The notes under the pieces: model-generated
What the model was told of the DNA's origin: nothing
Seen by the model: the letters and a program-made list of their open reading frames with translations, nothing else
Database searches by the model: none
Made by a program: the position numbers and the translations under genes
From: Vibrio sp. CDRSL-10 TSBA
GTDB lineage: Bacteria; Pseudomonadota; Gammaproteobacteria; Enterobacterales; Vibrionaceae
Length of the DNA: 64,000 bases
Direction: 5' to 3'
Assembly (NCBI GenBank): GCA_039696685.1
Contig: CP155565.1
Location: forward strand, 1-64,000
In this document: positions 38,959 to 49,000 of the stretch, piece by piece
Numbering within the stretch: position 1 is the first letter of the stretch
Layout: each line of letters starts with the position of its first letter

Positions 38959-39813
38959 CTACTCCTGAGGGTACAAAATAGTTTGCAGACGCTGGGCTTC
39001 TTTCAGGCTGTTGAGGCCCAATCCGCCGACCAGTGCGTGCCCGTCGAGGGTAATGATCTGTTTGTTCTGGCCGGCTGGTGTTGCCGCCAGCAGAGGCAAA
39101 GATTGCAGAATCGCGTCCGGTCCGCCCAGCTTGTCATAGCTGCGCCCGCTGACCAGGATGACATCGGGCTGCATCTGAACCAGAGCTTCCATCGACAGCG
39201 GTTTATAACTGCTCACTTCTCCGGCTGCCGGATTGGTCGCGCCCGCAAGGTTAATTATTTCGTCCGGTACGGTTGCGCTGCCGGCGACATTGGCGGCCCG
39301 CCCTTCATGAATCAGCAAAAACAGGACTTTTTTACGTGCAGATTGTTGCGGCTGGTGGCTGGTCAGCTGGTTGAGCGTTTGTTGCACCGTCTGTTTCAGG
39401 GCTGCAGCGTTAGCGGATTGTCCGGTCAGACGGGCAATTTGATCGATACGCTGTAACAGCCCCTGTGTTGTCACATCGCTGTTAATCACGTCCACTTCAA
39501 CACCGGCGGCGCGTAATTTGTCTAACGTCGCCGGCGGCCCCATTTCATCTGAACCAATCAGACGGGTTGGCGCTAAAGATAGAATACCTTCGGCAGATAA
39601 CTGGCGATGATAACCGATTTTTGGCAGCGTCAGCGTGTCCGGCAGAGAGCTGGTGACATCAACCGCTACCAGCTCTTGCTGGGCGTTGAGAGCCAGCAGC
39701 AGTTCCGTAACGCTGGCACCAGCGCTGATAATACGTTGTTCGGCCTGTACGCTATAGGAAAGCAGGGAAAACAGAGTGGCGGTCAGCCAGGCTAAACGTG
39801 TGGTGACTTTCAT
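38959..39813 (-). CDS. hutB: Periplasmic heme-binding protein HutB/HmuT
   Basis: 284-residue substrate-binding protein of the heme/B12 type. Signal peptide MKVTTRLAWLTATLFSLLSYSVQA, then the class III fold with ISAGASVTELLLALNAQQEL, PKIGYHRQLSAEGILSLAP and VILVSGRSYDKLGGP. The tyrosine in IGYHRQ is a candidate heme ligand, as in HmuT proteins. First gene of the importer operon, reading away from hutX. The start at 39813 is fixed by the signal peptide. Confidence 0.9.
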   Translation of the reverse strand: MKVTTRLAWLTATLFSLLSYSVQAEQRIISAGASVTELLLALNAQQELVAVDVTSSLPDTLTLPKIGYHRQLSAEGILSLAPTRLIGSDEMGPPATLDKLRAAGVEVDVINSDVTTQGLLQRIDQIARLTGQSANAAALKQTVQQTLNQLTSHQPQQSARKKVLFLLIHEGRAANVAGSATVPDEIINLAGATNPAAGEVSSYKPLSMEALVQMQPDVILVSGRSYDKLGGPDAILQSLPLLAATPAGQNKQIITLDGHALVGGLGLNSLKEAQRLQTILYPQE

Positions 39814-39970
39814 GGTATATCTCATTTGTCTGATTTTGATAGTGAAACTCGGGTTATGTACCCGTAGCACGACCGGTTGAAGCACCTGTTGCTGCACAGC
39901 ACGTCTGGCGTGTTTTACGGCGCGATGGTTCACTTTTACCGGCACAGTGCAAGTATTTAACAAAATGCAA

Positions 39971-40000
39971 ATAAGATCAATTATCAATTGCATTCTCATT
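39971..40000. promoter_or_regulatory. Likely Fur box between hutB and hutX
   Basis: On the minus strand this reads AATGAGAATGCAATTGATAA and continues into TTGATCTTAT: overlapping TGAGAAT and TGATAAT half-sites as in Fur 7-1-7 motifs. It lies in the 371-bp gap 39814-40184, which has no gene, between two heme operons expected to be iron-repressed. Confidence 0.5.
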
Positions 40001-40184
40001 TGTGTCGATTTATCCTTTTGCCACTTCTGTATAGTACCTGGTACTCGGTACCTGGTGCTTTGTGCGTAATGTGCAGGCACCAAGCAGGCAAAATGCAGAT
40101 GGTCAGTTCTGGCCTGTGCATCAGGCAAACATCAAGGTCTTGGTTGGTAAGCATCACAAGATCGTCATCACAGCGGAAACCAAC

Positions 40185-40682
40185 ATGGAATCTTTAGCAC
40201 AGCAAGTAGCTCACCTGCTCGAGAGTGAGCCCTCTTTGTTGCCTGCGGCAATCGCCCAACAACTGAATGTCTCTGAGTATGAGGTGGTGAGTGCATTACC
40301 GTCCGGCATGGCGACCATTTTGGATGGCGCACAAGCCGAGTCGGTTCTCACCGATTTGGCCGATTGGGGCCCGGTGACCACAATAGTTCATTCATTTGGA
40401 TCTATTTTTGAGGTCAAAGCACCGTTACCAAAAGGGAAAACGGCGCGCGGGTACTACAATTTAATGGGACGGGAAGGGCAACTGCACGGCCATCTGAAGC
40501 TGGACTTGATCGCGCACATTGCTTTGGTCAGCAAGCCGTTTAACGGACGCGAAAGCCATTATTTCGGCTTTTTCACCCAGCAGGGTGACAGCGTATTTAA
40601 AGTGTATCTCGGCCGTGACGAGCAACGTCAACTGCTTGCGGACCAGGTTGCACGGTTTAAAGCATTACAACAAAAACAGTGA
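40185..40682 (+). CDS. hutX: Cytosolic heme carrier HutX
   Basis: 165-residue protein of the HutX/ChuX family, which takes heme from the importer and hands it to HutZ. It has the N-terminal helical segment LLPAAIAQQLNVSEYEVVSA, then WGPVTTIVHSFGSIFEVKAP and GYYNLMGREGQLHGHLKLD, and IALVSKPFNGRESHYFGFF. The start at 40185 (MESLAQQVAHLLESEP) is the family start. Followed 17 bp later by hutZ, one operon. Confidence 0.92.
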   Translation: MESLAQQVAHLLESEPSLLPAAIAQQLNVSEYEVVSALPSGMATILDGAQAESVLTDLADWGPVTTIVHSFGSIFEVKAPLPKGKTARGYYNLMGREGQLHGHLKLDLIAHIALVSKPFNGRESHYFGFFTQQGDSVFKVYLGRDEQRQLLADQVARFKALQQKQ

Positions 40683-40699
40683 TAGGTTCGGAGAAATAT

Positions 40700-41231
40700 A
40701 TGAATCAGCAAGTTAAGCAAGAAAGGTTGCAAGGAAGACTGGAGCCGGAAATCCAGGAGTTCCGGCATGAACGCTGTACTTTGCAGCTGGCAACCGTGGA
40801 TGGTGAGGGGAGACCCAATGTCAGTTATGCGCCATTCGTGCAGAATCAGGAAGGTTACTTTATTTTAATTTCTCATATTGCCCGTCACGCACGAAATCTG
40901 GATATCAACCCTCAGGTCTCAATCATGATGATTGAAGATGAAGCGACAGCCAAACAGCTGTTTGCCCGCAAACGTCTTACGTTTGATGCTGTGGCTCAGG
41001 TGGTAGAAACGCAACAGCGATTTGTGGCTGCAGGTGATTGGTCAGATGGCCGACCGTTTCGGTGACATTATTGATAACCTCAAGCAGCTTGAAGATTTCA
41101 CCCTCTACTGCCTGAAACCGGAAAAAGGCCTATTTGTGAAAGGCTTTGGTCAGGCTTATCAGGTATCCGGCGATGATTTGGTGGATTTTGTTCACCTTGA
41201 GCAGGGGCACCGTAAAATCGTTAACCAGTAA
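40700..41231 (+). CDS. hutZ: Heme-degrading protein HutZ (frame broken)
   Basis: Split-barrel (pyridoxamine-phosphate-oxidase-like) protein that binds and degrades heme to release iron. Segments: CTLQLATVDGEGRPNVSYAP, FILISHIARHARNLDINPQV, FARKRLTFDAVAQVVER, and the end KGLFVKGFGQAYQVSGDDL with the C-terminal HLEQGHRKIV holding the proximal histidine. The frame breaks at GAAAC 41006-41010; one base less gives VVERNSDLWLQVIGQMADRF and 176 residues, as in V. cholerae HutZ. Start at 40700 with GGAG seven bases before. Confidence 0.92.
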
Positions 41232-41250
41232 ACTGGGGTATGCAAGGTGA

Positions 41251-41274
41251 AAGGCTGCGTTGGCAGCCTTTTTT
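41251..41274 (+). terminator. Terminator after hutZ
   Basis: AAGGCTGC pairs with GCAGCCTT, loop GTTG, with six T. The remaining 380 bp up to the chemoreceptor gene hold no gene I recognise. Confidence 0.9.
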
Positions 41275-41657
41275 GTGCCAGCGAGATCAGAGCAACGCCT
41301 TTACATGGACAGTGTAGATACAGGTTGAAGCGCTGTATTATGTGTGCAACAGCAGTGTGCAGTTGTGTTGCAAAATGGCGATTGGTTTATTTTTGTTCGA
41401 ATTTTCAGTGTATTGCGTCATCTGTTGTGCACGAAAATGGTGCGAAATTTTGTATTTTTGTGCTTTTTAGCCCGGTTTTGGTGCATTGGTACGGAGTGTA
41501 AAATAGAGCATGCCAGACGAAATGACTGCAAGAAGTGTCGTTTCATAGAGACCTGTTTTGCTTCAAAGTGTTATTAAGGAACAGTGTAACGAAGTCTCAT
41601 TTTTGGAACAAGGTTTGCATTACTCAGGTGAATAACAATAAACATGGATGGTGAATT

Positions 41658-43783
41658 ATGCAGTTAACGTCAGAGGAAAAGCGCTGGCTTCCCTGGTTTG
41701 GATCTACCGGTAAGTTGGCGATGCGCAAGGCATGCTTTCTTAACCGCAGTCGTGTCTCCTCTCTGCAACAAACCTTTGAAAATATAGCTAACACACGAGT
41801 ACAGATACTCACCACCTGGGCCGATAATGAATGGTCTTTTTTACAAGATGCTGCTTTATATTTAGCTGCTAAACCGCAACACGAATATCATGCTGCACTG
41901 CAGCGACTGCTTAAACGCAGCAGTGATTTTTCTGAACTCTTCTTCGTTTCTCCTCAGGGTATCATTCTTGACTCAACCTATCCGGCTCAGAAGGGAAAAC
42001 GGAGTGTTTCTGCTGCAGCGCTTGAAGTGGGATTACAGCAATCTTTTCTGCACGGGCCTTATTGTGATGACGTCACGCTGACTATCGGCGCTTCAAGCTC
42101 TTCGTTTCATGATGAAGTGACACTGATGTTTTATCAGCCGGTAAAGAATGATGGCGAGTTGCTTGGCTGTCTGTGTGGTCGAGTACCGAATGATGTAATC
42201 GGCGATCTGATTCAGCGCGAAGCAGGGCATATCTACAGCGAATCGGGAGACAACTACCTGTTTATGGTGCAGTCTCACTTTGATAAATCGATAGCGCCGG
42301 GTGTTGCCTTGTCCCGCTCCCGTTTTGAAGATAACCGCTTCTCCCACGGTGAAAACCTAAAAGACGGGGTACATACGCAGTGGGGAAACGGTGCAGGTAC
42401 AGCGCCATACTGAATTTGAAATCGTATTTAACGATCCGTCCACCAAGCAGCTTCATCCAGGGGTGCGTGAAACCATTCGCAACGGCCAAAACCTGTATGT
42501 GGAATACCCGGGCTACTCTGATTACCGTCATATTCCGGTAATCGGGAAAGGGGTAACGTTCAGCATGCCGGGCTCAAAAGATCGCTGGGGCATGATGTGC
42601 GAGTCCGATCTGGAAGAGGTGTATCGGCATCGATCTCTGGCCCAAAAGTTAGATCAGCAGTTCGCACTCTGTATCTTTGCGTCTTTGTTGCTTCCTTTTG
42701 TGGTTAGCTCTTGGTATCCGCTGGTGGAGTGGCAACTGCTGATGCTTTCGCTACTAACAGGGAGCATTGCGGTTAGCCTGTTTCACCGCATGACCTCACG
42801 GCCTATCGCCGATAATCTGCAAAGCATGACTCAGGTGATGCAAATTCTGGCCGAAGGGGATGGCAATCTGACCCGGCGTCTTGATGCGAACCAGTTTAAG
42901 GCCGATGAAACCGGTGATCTCGGGCGCTGGACCAACAGCTTTATCGATAGTCTGGAGGGCATGATCAAGGAACTGGTCTTTGCCAGTCGCGAAGTACAAA
43001 GTGTTTCTGAATCTATGCTGCGCCGCAGCCAGTTGTTGTTGTCGAGCAGTGACAGTACCGCGACTTCGATTACCGATATGCTGGCCTTGGCCGGGATCCA
43101 AAGTCAGGAGATCAATAGTGCTAACGATACCGCGACTGAAATGAATGTGTTGATGCAAGAGACAGTGGAAGCAGCGCAGCGAGATTACCAGCAGGCAACA
43201 GCCAGTGCGCAGGATATCAAAACCATAGTCCAGTCATCGGCTCAGACGGTCAACGAAGTCAATGACGAGATGCAGAAAATTGGCGGTATTGTTGATTTGA
43301 TTACTGAAATCACTGCGCAGACCAACTTACTGGCTCTCAACGCGGCGATTGAAGCGGCGCGGGCTGGTGAGCATGGGCGTGGATTTTCTGTGGTGGCGGA
43401 TGAAGTGCGCACACTGGCTAATAAAACTTCTCAGGCCGCCAATAACATCGGTGAACTGATGAAAGCATTGCACAGCCAGTCTGAGCGTGCGGTGTTGTCT
43501 ATGCAGGAAGGAATCACCAATGTCGAGAAACAGTACCCAGATAGTGGATGATTCCTCACGCAGCGAACGGCTACACAGTTCGGCCACCGGTCTGTTTACC
43601 CTTATTCAGGGCATTGCCCGTAACAGTGAGGAGCACCGTCAGACAGCAGACTCGGCCCAGCATACGGTGATACAGCTTCAGGAAGCTTCATCGCAGCTTT
43701 CGCGTCGTACGACCTTGATGCAAAACTCGCTGCAGCGTTTAGATCAGTTGGTCGGACGCTTTGAGGTCAGCAAAGCCTCCTAG
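41658..43783 (+). CDS. Methyl-accepting chemotaxis protein (two frame breaks)
   Basis: Chemoreceptor of about 707 residues. Cache-like sensor part ([18 protein letters not shown]), one hydrophobic hairpin near residues 335-375 ([31 protein letters not shown]), HAMP-like linker with [20 protein letters not shown], and the signalling hairpin tip [20 protein letters not shown] then [12 protein letters not shown]. The frame breaks at GAAAC 42385-42389 (repair gives [16 protein letters not shown]) and 43527-43531 (repair gives [13 protein letters not shown]). No N-terminal membrane helix is visible, which is unusual: the sensor may be cytosolic or the start may be mis-set. Confidence 0.85.
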
Positions 43784-43796
43784 AGCGTAAAAACTG

Positions 43797-43824
43797 AGAA
43801 TCCGGATGATGACATCCGGATTCT
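43797..43824. terminator. Terminator MCP / exporter
   Basis: AGAATCCGGATG pairs with CATCCGGATTCT, loop ATGA, between convergent genes. Confidence 0.82.
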
Positions 43825-43876
43825 TGTACCTAATCGTTTACATTCCCTGCTTATTTGGCTCTATGGCAATGCTGTA

Positions 43877-45143
43877 CTATTGCTCGTCATAGCTTTGCTG
43901 AGGCGTTTTGGCGGCTTTTTTCCACGGCATTGCAAGCAAGGTAAAAATACCCAGTGCGTAGAGCATCGACCAGCCCAGGCAGATAAACACCGCGGTGCAC
44001 AAGATAAGCGCGACAGTCGCCAGCACCTTGGCAAAACCGCTGAGCAGCTTAAATGCCGCAAACATCGCCAGCAGATAGACCAGCACAAAAATGCCGTTAG
44101 CCAGTTTCAGGAACAGCTCCAACTCCAAGCCGGATAATTCACGCACAAAACAAAAGACCAGCAGCACTAAGCCGACTATCCAGGTGGCTGTCGCTGGTAC
44201 TCCGCGTGAGGAGAGACGCGCCAGCGCGCTCTCGGGACGATAGTCACGCGCTTGCGCCCACACCATGCGTGACAGGCTTTGGGTGTAGAGGTTGATGCTG
44301 GCGAAGCAGGCAAGGAAGCCAATCACACTGATGACGCTGGCCATCTGGCTGCCAAACAGCTTATCGCTCAGCCAGGGAATAGACGCGCTGTCGAATTGCG
44401 GGCTGCCGTAGGCACCAAACTTCAGGATTACTGCCGAGCAGGCCCAGTAGGTGGCTCCGGCGACGAAACAACCGACCAGAATGGCCAGAGGAAAATCCCG
44501 CTGCGGATTCTTAAACTCTTCCCCCATATGGGCAAAGGCTTCGATGCCGACGAAACACCAGAACATCACGCCCAGAGCGGCGCCGATGGGCCAGATTGCC
44601 GAAGCGTTCAGTACTGGCATGGTCAGATCCTCGCTGCCCACATCACCAACCCAGAAAAATGCTGCGACGAGAGCAAAAATGCTCAGCGCAATCAGGGTTT
44701 GCAGGCGGCCTGAGGATTTGCTGCCTGCCAGATTCACGCCAACCAATAATGCTACGGTCAGAGTTTGTGCGATCAGAGGAACATCGAGCGGAGCCGGCAG
44801 GACCGGTTGCAAAAAGCCGGCAGCCAGGGCAATAGCCGGCGGTACACCGACCGGGATAACGCTGACAAACAGCCAGGCTACCGCTCGTTCCAGGCGCGGG
44901 TTAAATGCCTGACGGACAAAGTAGGCGGTGCCGCCGGCATTCGGATAGCGTTTGCCTAATGCTGCGAAACGTGAGAGCAATCGGGCAAATTGCCACGAAT
45001 AAAATCAGCCACGCCCAGAGTGAAAGATGTCCGGCAATGCCCGCTGCGATGGCCGGGATCATAAACAGGCCGGTGCCCATTAATGTGGTGGAGAGTTGTC
45101 CGATACCGGACAGTAGCGTGATTTCTTGTCTGAGTTGTTGCAC
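43877..45143 (-). CDS. APC-family amino-acid exporter, YjeH-like (frame broken)
   Basis: Inner-membrane permease with about 12 helices. It matches the E. coli YjeH (methionine/branched-chain exporter) pattern: GTG start then QEITLLSGIGQLSTTLMGTG, RYPNAGGTAYFVRQAFNPRL, WLFVSVIPVGVPPAIALAAG, VMFWCFVGIEAFAHMGEEFK and ANGIFVLVYLLAMFA. The frame breaks at GAAAC 44966-44970; one base less gives CPIALTFAALGKRYPNAGG and 421 residues. GTG 45143 has AGGAA seven bases before. Divergent from an Lrp-type regulator that probably controls it. Confidence 0.87.
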
Positions 45144-45167
45144 CGTGTCATTTCCTGTTCTTTTTGT

Positions 45168-45226
45168 TATACCCAAATAACCTGTTCACCTAACTGCGCA
45201 AATGCCGGGCAAGTCACTTGGGTATA
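45168..45226. repeat. Palindromic intergenic element
   Basis: TATACCCAA at 45168-45176 is the exact inverse of TTGGGTATA at 45218-45226, with partial pairing inside. Such TATACCCAAG-type inverted elements are common between Vibrio genes; only one copy is visible here. It lies in the 308-bp gap 45144-45451. Confidence 0.5.
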
Positions 45227-45451
45227 AGCCGCTAGAATACTCTGTTCATCAACAGGATGCAGCAGACAAAGCGCTCGGCTTGACCGTCAAAATGACGGTT
45301 TTTCGCGTCGGCAAAGTCACTTTGACGGTTCACTTTGCAAAAGGGGAAAAGCAACGGGTGGCCGGATGACGAAAATTGTGTCAAATTAACCACTAATCAA
45401 CGGGATAAGTTGGCGGCGGCCTGTGGGCCGACCCAAGCGGAAATAATAACA

Positions 45452-45910
45452 ATGGATAAATTTGATAACCAGATCATCGCGTTACTGCAGCGCGATGCGC
45501 GTATGTCAGTCAGTGATATCGCACGAGAAGTGAGTCTGTCCCGATCTGCGGTGACAGCCAGAATTAAGAAGCTCGAACAGGACAATATTATTCTGGGTTA
45601 TCATGCCCAGATCGCCCATCCCGAACAGCATAACAATGTCAGTGCTTACTTTGCGTTGAAATTTGATATGGCAGCCGATCTTTATTCCTGTGAAAAATAT
45701 GCGGAACAGCTGTATCGGATTCCGGGGGTAAAGTGGTGTCATGCGATCAGCGGCGAAACGGATCTGATGATTTATGTCGAAGCGCAAAGCATGGCACAGC
45801 TGAATGCGATTCGTGACGAGTTGCAACAGAATCCGCAACTGCGCAATCTCAGAACCCATACGGTGCTGAAAGAGCTTTTTAACACCACTAAGCAGACTGA
45901 ATTGCCTTAA
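45452..45910 (+). CDS. Lrp/AsnC-family regulator
   Basis: 152-residue feast/famine regulator. HTH: DKFDNQIIALLQRDARMSVS and IAREVSLSRSAVTARIKKLE; RAM ligand domain with KWCHAISGETDLMIYVEA. The start at 45452 gives the family start (MDKFDNQIIALLQ). It lies between two amino-acid exporters, divergent from one and upstream of the other, so amino-acid-triggered export is the obvious model. Confidence 0.87.
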   Translation: MDKFDNQIIALLQRDARMSVSDIAREVSLSRSAVTARIKKLEQDNIILGYHAQIAHPEQHNNVSAYFALKFDMAADLYSCEKYAEQLYRIPGVKWCHAISGETDLMIYVEAQSMAQLNAIRDELQQNPQLRNLRTHTVLKELFNTTKQTELP

Positions 45911-46025
45911 GTGCTGGCAAGCGGTTAGATGGCATACCTGGCGCTATGCCTGAACGGATGCCGACACTTATGTTGGTAATGATGCTGATACTTTCCACTG
46001 ATTCATATTGATAAGGAATTTTTAT

Positions 46026-46664
46026 ATGACCTTCACGGTTTGGCTTTCACTGTTTACCATTTGTATTTTAGGCGCGATGTCTCCAGGGCCAAGCCTGGCG
46101 ATGGTGGCGAAACACAGTCTGGCCGGCGGTCGAAAAAATGGTCTGGCTACGGCCTGGGCACATGCATTTGGGATTGGGGTCTATGCGTTGCTGACGATTG
46201 TGGGGTTGGCGGTGGTATTGCACCAGTCGCCGCTGGTGTTTAAAGCCATCAGCTATGCCGGTGCCTTCTATCTGGCTTATCTGGGGTTCAATGCATTACG
46301 TTCGAAAGGCGGCGTGGCGGCCAAACTGGAATCGGGTCAATCGGTTAGCGCCTGGCAGTCAGCCAAAGAAGGGTTGATGATTTCGTTACTGAGTCCGAAA
46401 ATTGCGCTGTTTTTCATTGCGTTGTTCAGTCAGTTTGTTGCGGTCGGCAATGAACCGGGCAGCAAAGCGATAATAGTGGCAACACCGCTCATTGTGGACG
46501 GCTTGTGGTACACCTTTATCACTTTCCTGCTTTCCAGCCCGCGTGTACTCGATAAATTACGCGCCAGAGCCGTGTTGATTGACCGTTTGTCCGGCCTGGT
46601 TCTCATTGCTCTGGCGGTGCGCGTCGTTTCTGACGGTGTAAATCAGCACGCTGAGATAACATAG
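46026..46664 (+). CDS. LysE/RhtB-family amino-acid exporter
   Basis: 212-residue inner-membrane exporter of amino acids, five to six helices. It has the family start FTICILGAMSPGPSLAMVAK with the SPGP motif, then SLAGGRKNGLATAWAHAFGI and the mid-protein LLSPKIALFFIALFSQFV. Start at 46026 with AAGGAA upstream. It follows the Lrp gene by 115 bp on the same strand. The specific amino acid is not predictable. Confidence 0.88.
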   Translation: MTFTVWLSLFTICILGAMSPGPSLAMVAKHSLAGGRKNGLATAWAHAFGIGVYALLTIVGLAVVLHQSPLVFKAISYAGAFYLAYLGFNALRSKGGVAAKLESGQSVSAWQSAKEGLMISLLSPKIALFFIALFSQFVAVGNEPGSKAIIVATPLIVDGLWYTFITFLLSSPRVLDKLRARAVLIDRLSGLVLIALAVRVVSDGVNQHAEIT

Positions 46665-46677
46665 CCTGGCAGCGCAA

Positions 46678-46890
46678 TTAGCGCTGCTTGCCGGTGACTT
46701 CTTCGAATTCGCCTTCAATCACATTGGCGTTGTTTTGCGCCTGATAAAACGGGCGGCGTTTGAGCTGTTTCTCAATACGCTTGCCGGTAATAATCGCAAC
46801 CAGAGTCAGCGGAATAGCCAATAACAGGCCAAACATCACGGCAAAAAAACCGGTCACCAGCGTGAGTGTGGTAACAATAAATCGCGACAT
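46678..46890 (-). CDS. Small membrane protein, 70 residues
   Basis: One or two tight hydrophobic stretches (FIVTTLTLVTGFFAVMFGLL, AIPLTLVAIITG) followed by a basic/acidic tail (KRIEKQLKRRPFYQ, VIEGEFEEVTGKQR). ATG 46890 has GGAG seven bases upstream, better than the ATG at 46911. Family not recognised by name; related small envelope proteins occur in Vibrio. Confidence 0.62.
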   Translation of the reverse strand: MSRFIVTTLTLVTGFFAVMFGLLLAIPLTLVAIITGKRIEKQLKRRPFYQAQNNANVIEGEFEEVTGKQR

Positions 46891-46977
46891 AAGTGGCTCC
46901 TCTTTATTCATGAGTCGTCAGCTTAACTCAGCCAAGATGAATTAAACATGAACGCCGATGATAATCTTATATTGCGA

Positions 46978-47009
46978 TGCTAGTGCGGGTAAGACTAGTG
47001 CGAATAAGC
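46978..47009. repeat. 16-bp direct duplication across the EAL stop
   Basis: CTAGTGCGGGTAAGA is followed by CTAGTGCGAATAAGC. The second copy includes the stop and last codons of the EAL gene. Confidence 0.6.
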
Positions 47010-48591
47010 GAGCTCGGCTGATTCTTGTTCTTCTTTTGCCGCACAATGGCTCAGGTAGTCCAGCCATTGAGCTTGCGGCAGCGGTTTCGAGAACAAATAG
47101 CCCTGGATATAATCCACACCCAGTTGATTAAGAATCGCCAGCTGTTCCTGAGTCTCTACACCTTCGACAATCACTCGCATTCGCAGGCTCGCGGCCAGTT
47201 GCAGCATCGAAATCAGCACGTTGTTTAAATGGGGCTCATGGCCGAGGTTTTTCACAAACACCTGGTCAATCTTTAAAGTATCGAAATGGAACTGGCGTAC
47301 AAAGTTGAGGCCAGAATAACCGGTACCGAAATCGTCGACAAACAGACGCATGCCCGAGTGGCTTAACAGACGGAAATTACGCTCGACCATCTTTTGTTCA
47401 CTGTCGCTGAAATCACCATCTTCAGTAATTTCAAACGCAATGTTCTGCGAGAAGGCGGGATGGTTAATACAGCGGGCGATAATCTTATCGGTAAAGGCCG
47501 TTGAACACATCAGTTTCGCGGGCAATGTTGACGCTGACATATTTACCCTGCATTAATTGCGGATGGTGCTCATAGAGAGCACAGGCCTCATCAATCACAA
47601 AGTCAGTCAGCTGTTCGATAAATCCCAGTCGTTCAGCAAGCGGAATAAAAATATTGGGTGGAATAAAGCCCTGTGTCGGATGGTTCCAGCGCAGAAGTGC
47701 TTCACAGCCCGCAACGGAACGGTCAGAACTCTGTACGATCGGCTGAAAGTAGACTTCGAACTGTTTGGCTTCCAGAGCATGCAGGATGGAGCTTTCCAGG
47801 CTTTTCTTCTGAATAACGATTTTACGTTTGTACAGGTAACAAGAAAGCAGGGAGAAATAAATACACAGCAATACCCAGATCTTACTGAGTAAATAGCTAA
47901 TATAAGTCTCGGCGGTCAGGTAAAATTCTACTTGCAGTGGAAAAACGTCTGAGTTGAAGACCATAGATTTAATATAGTCTTGATGGTCCTGGCCTAAAAT
48001 GTGGTACTGGTAGACTTTAATATCGAATATCAGGTGTTCCTGATTAATGATGCCGTTAATCAACCGGGTCAGGTAACGCGGCGGAATCACCATACTGACG
48101 CCATTCAGTTGACTGTCGGAGTAGATATATAAAATCGAATTCTGCTTGGTAATGGCGGTTCTGGTAAACGCGAGCGTTTCATGGGTAGGCGAATGGGCAA
48201 CTCTATCGAATATGGTTGAATATATCTCAACCTTGGAATTGCCTTCGGTACTGGTGCAATATATCGTCCGTGAGCCTTTGAAAACGCCAATCTCTTTCGC
48301 GTAGTCAGACATAAATACGGTTTGTCTGAGTTGTGGCGCGAGTTGCGTACAGCTTTGATCGGCGCTGATTTGATTTAAGATGTGTTTGGTTTCTGAGCGG
48401 GTTTGTTCCAGCGCATTTTCGATATCTGCGATTGATTGCTTACCCAGATGAGTGAACAGCCGTTCGCTGTTGTAGAGGCAGAATATAGCAAAGATGACCA
48501 GGGAAAGGCTGATCATTATAATCTGGTGTCGTAAGGGCTGGTTATTTAACTTGCCCAGTAACGAATCGAACTTTGTTTGTGCTGAAAACAT
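46995..48591 (-). CDS. Cyclic-di-GMP phosphodiesterase, CSS-EAL (frame broken)
   Basis: Membrane-bound c-di-GMP phosphodiesterase of about 531 residues. N-terminal helix (IIMISLSLVIFAIFCLYN), a periplasmic CSS-type sensor with cysteines in DQSCTQLAPQ and RTIYCTSTEG, a second helix, then an EAL domain with GCEALLRWNHP, VSVNIARE, FEITEDGDFSD, VDDFGTGYSG and IVEGVETQEQL. All catalytic motifs are present. The frame breaks at GTTTC 47513-47517; one base less gives NIARELMCSTAFTDKIIARC. Start 48591 is preferred over TTG 48657. In CSS-EAL proteins the periplasmic thiols are regulated by DsbA/DsbB. Confidence 0.87.
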
Positions 48592-49000
48592 AGAGTTAAG
48601 AAATCCATCACTACGAACTCTGTTTATGTGAAGAGTTATGCTGATATTGGCTAACAATGGATGTCAGTCAACAAATTGTCATTGCTGGAATATTGACAGG
48701 CCATAGAATATGCATCGTGATGATCTTATATCACTGAAACGCTGTCAATATGTAAAGCCATTTTCTCACCTAAGTTGTTTTTCAAGTGTTGTCAGCGTAA
48801 TTAAACAGTATTCAATACCCTCTTTTAATCTTTATGAATAAGCAGTGAGGTGTTTGTCAAATCACTTATTTTCAACATGATTCGGTATTTGTTCTTATTA
48901 CCGGACTTGTTTCAATCAGGGGTAACTGAGTGCAATAAAATAAAATGCCCCGATGAAACGGGGCGTATGGTTATTAATAATGACTGAACTTTTACTGCTG
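48592..49000. other. Intergenic region with an inverted repeat
   Basis: About 400 bp without a gene. It holds TATTGACAG/CTGTCAATA (48691-48699 and 48742-48750), which could form a long hairpin before the EAL gene, and a terminator at its right end. Confidence 0.45.
48945..48966 (-). terminator. Terminator of the DUF748 gene
   Basis: ATGCCCCG pairs with CGGGGCGT, six-base loop, followed by T-rich sequence on the minus strand. Confidence 0.82.
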
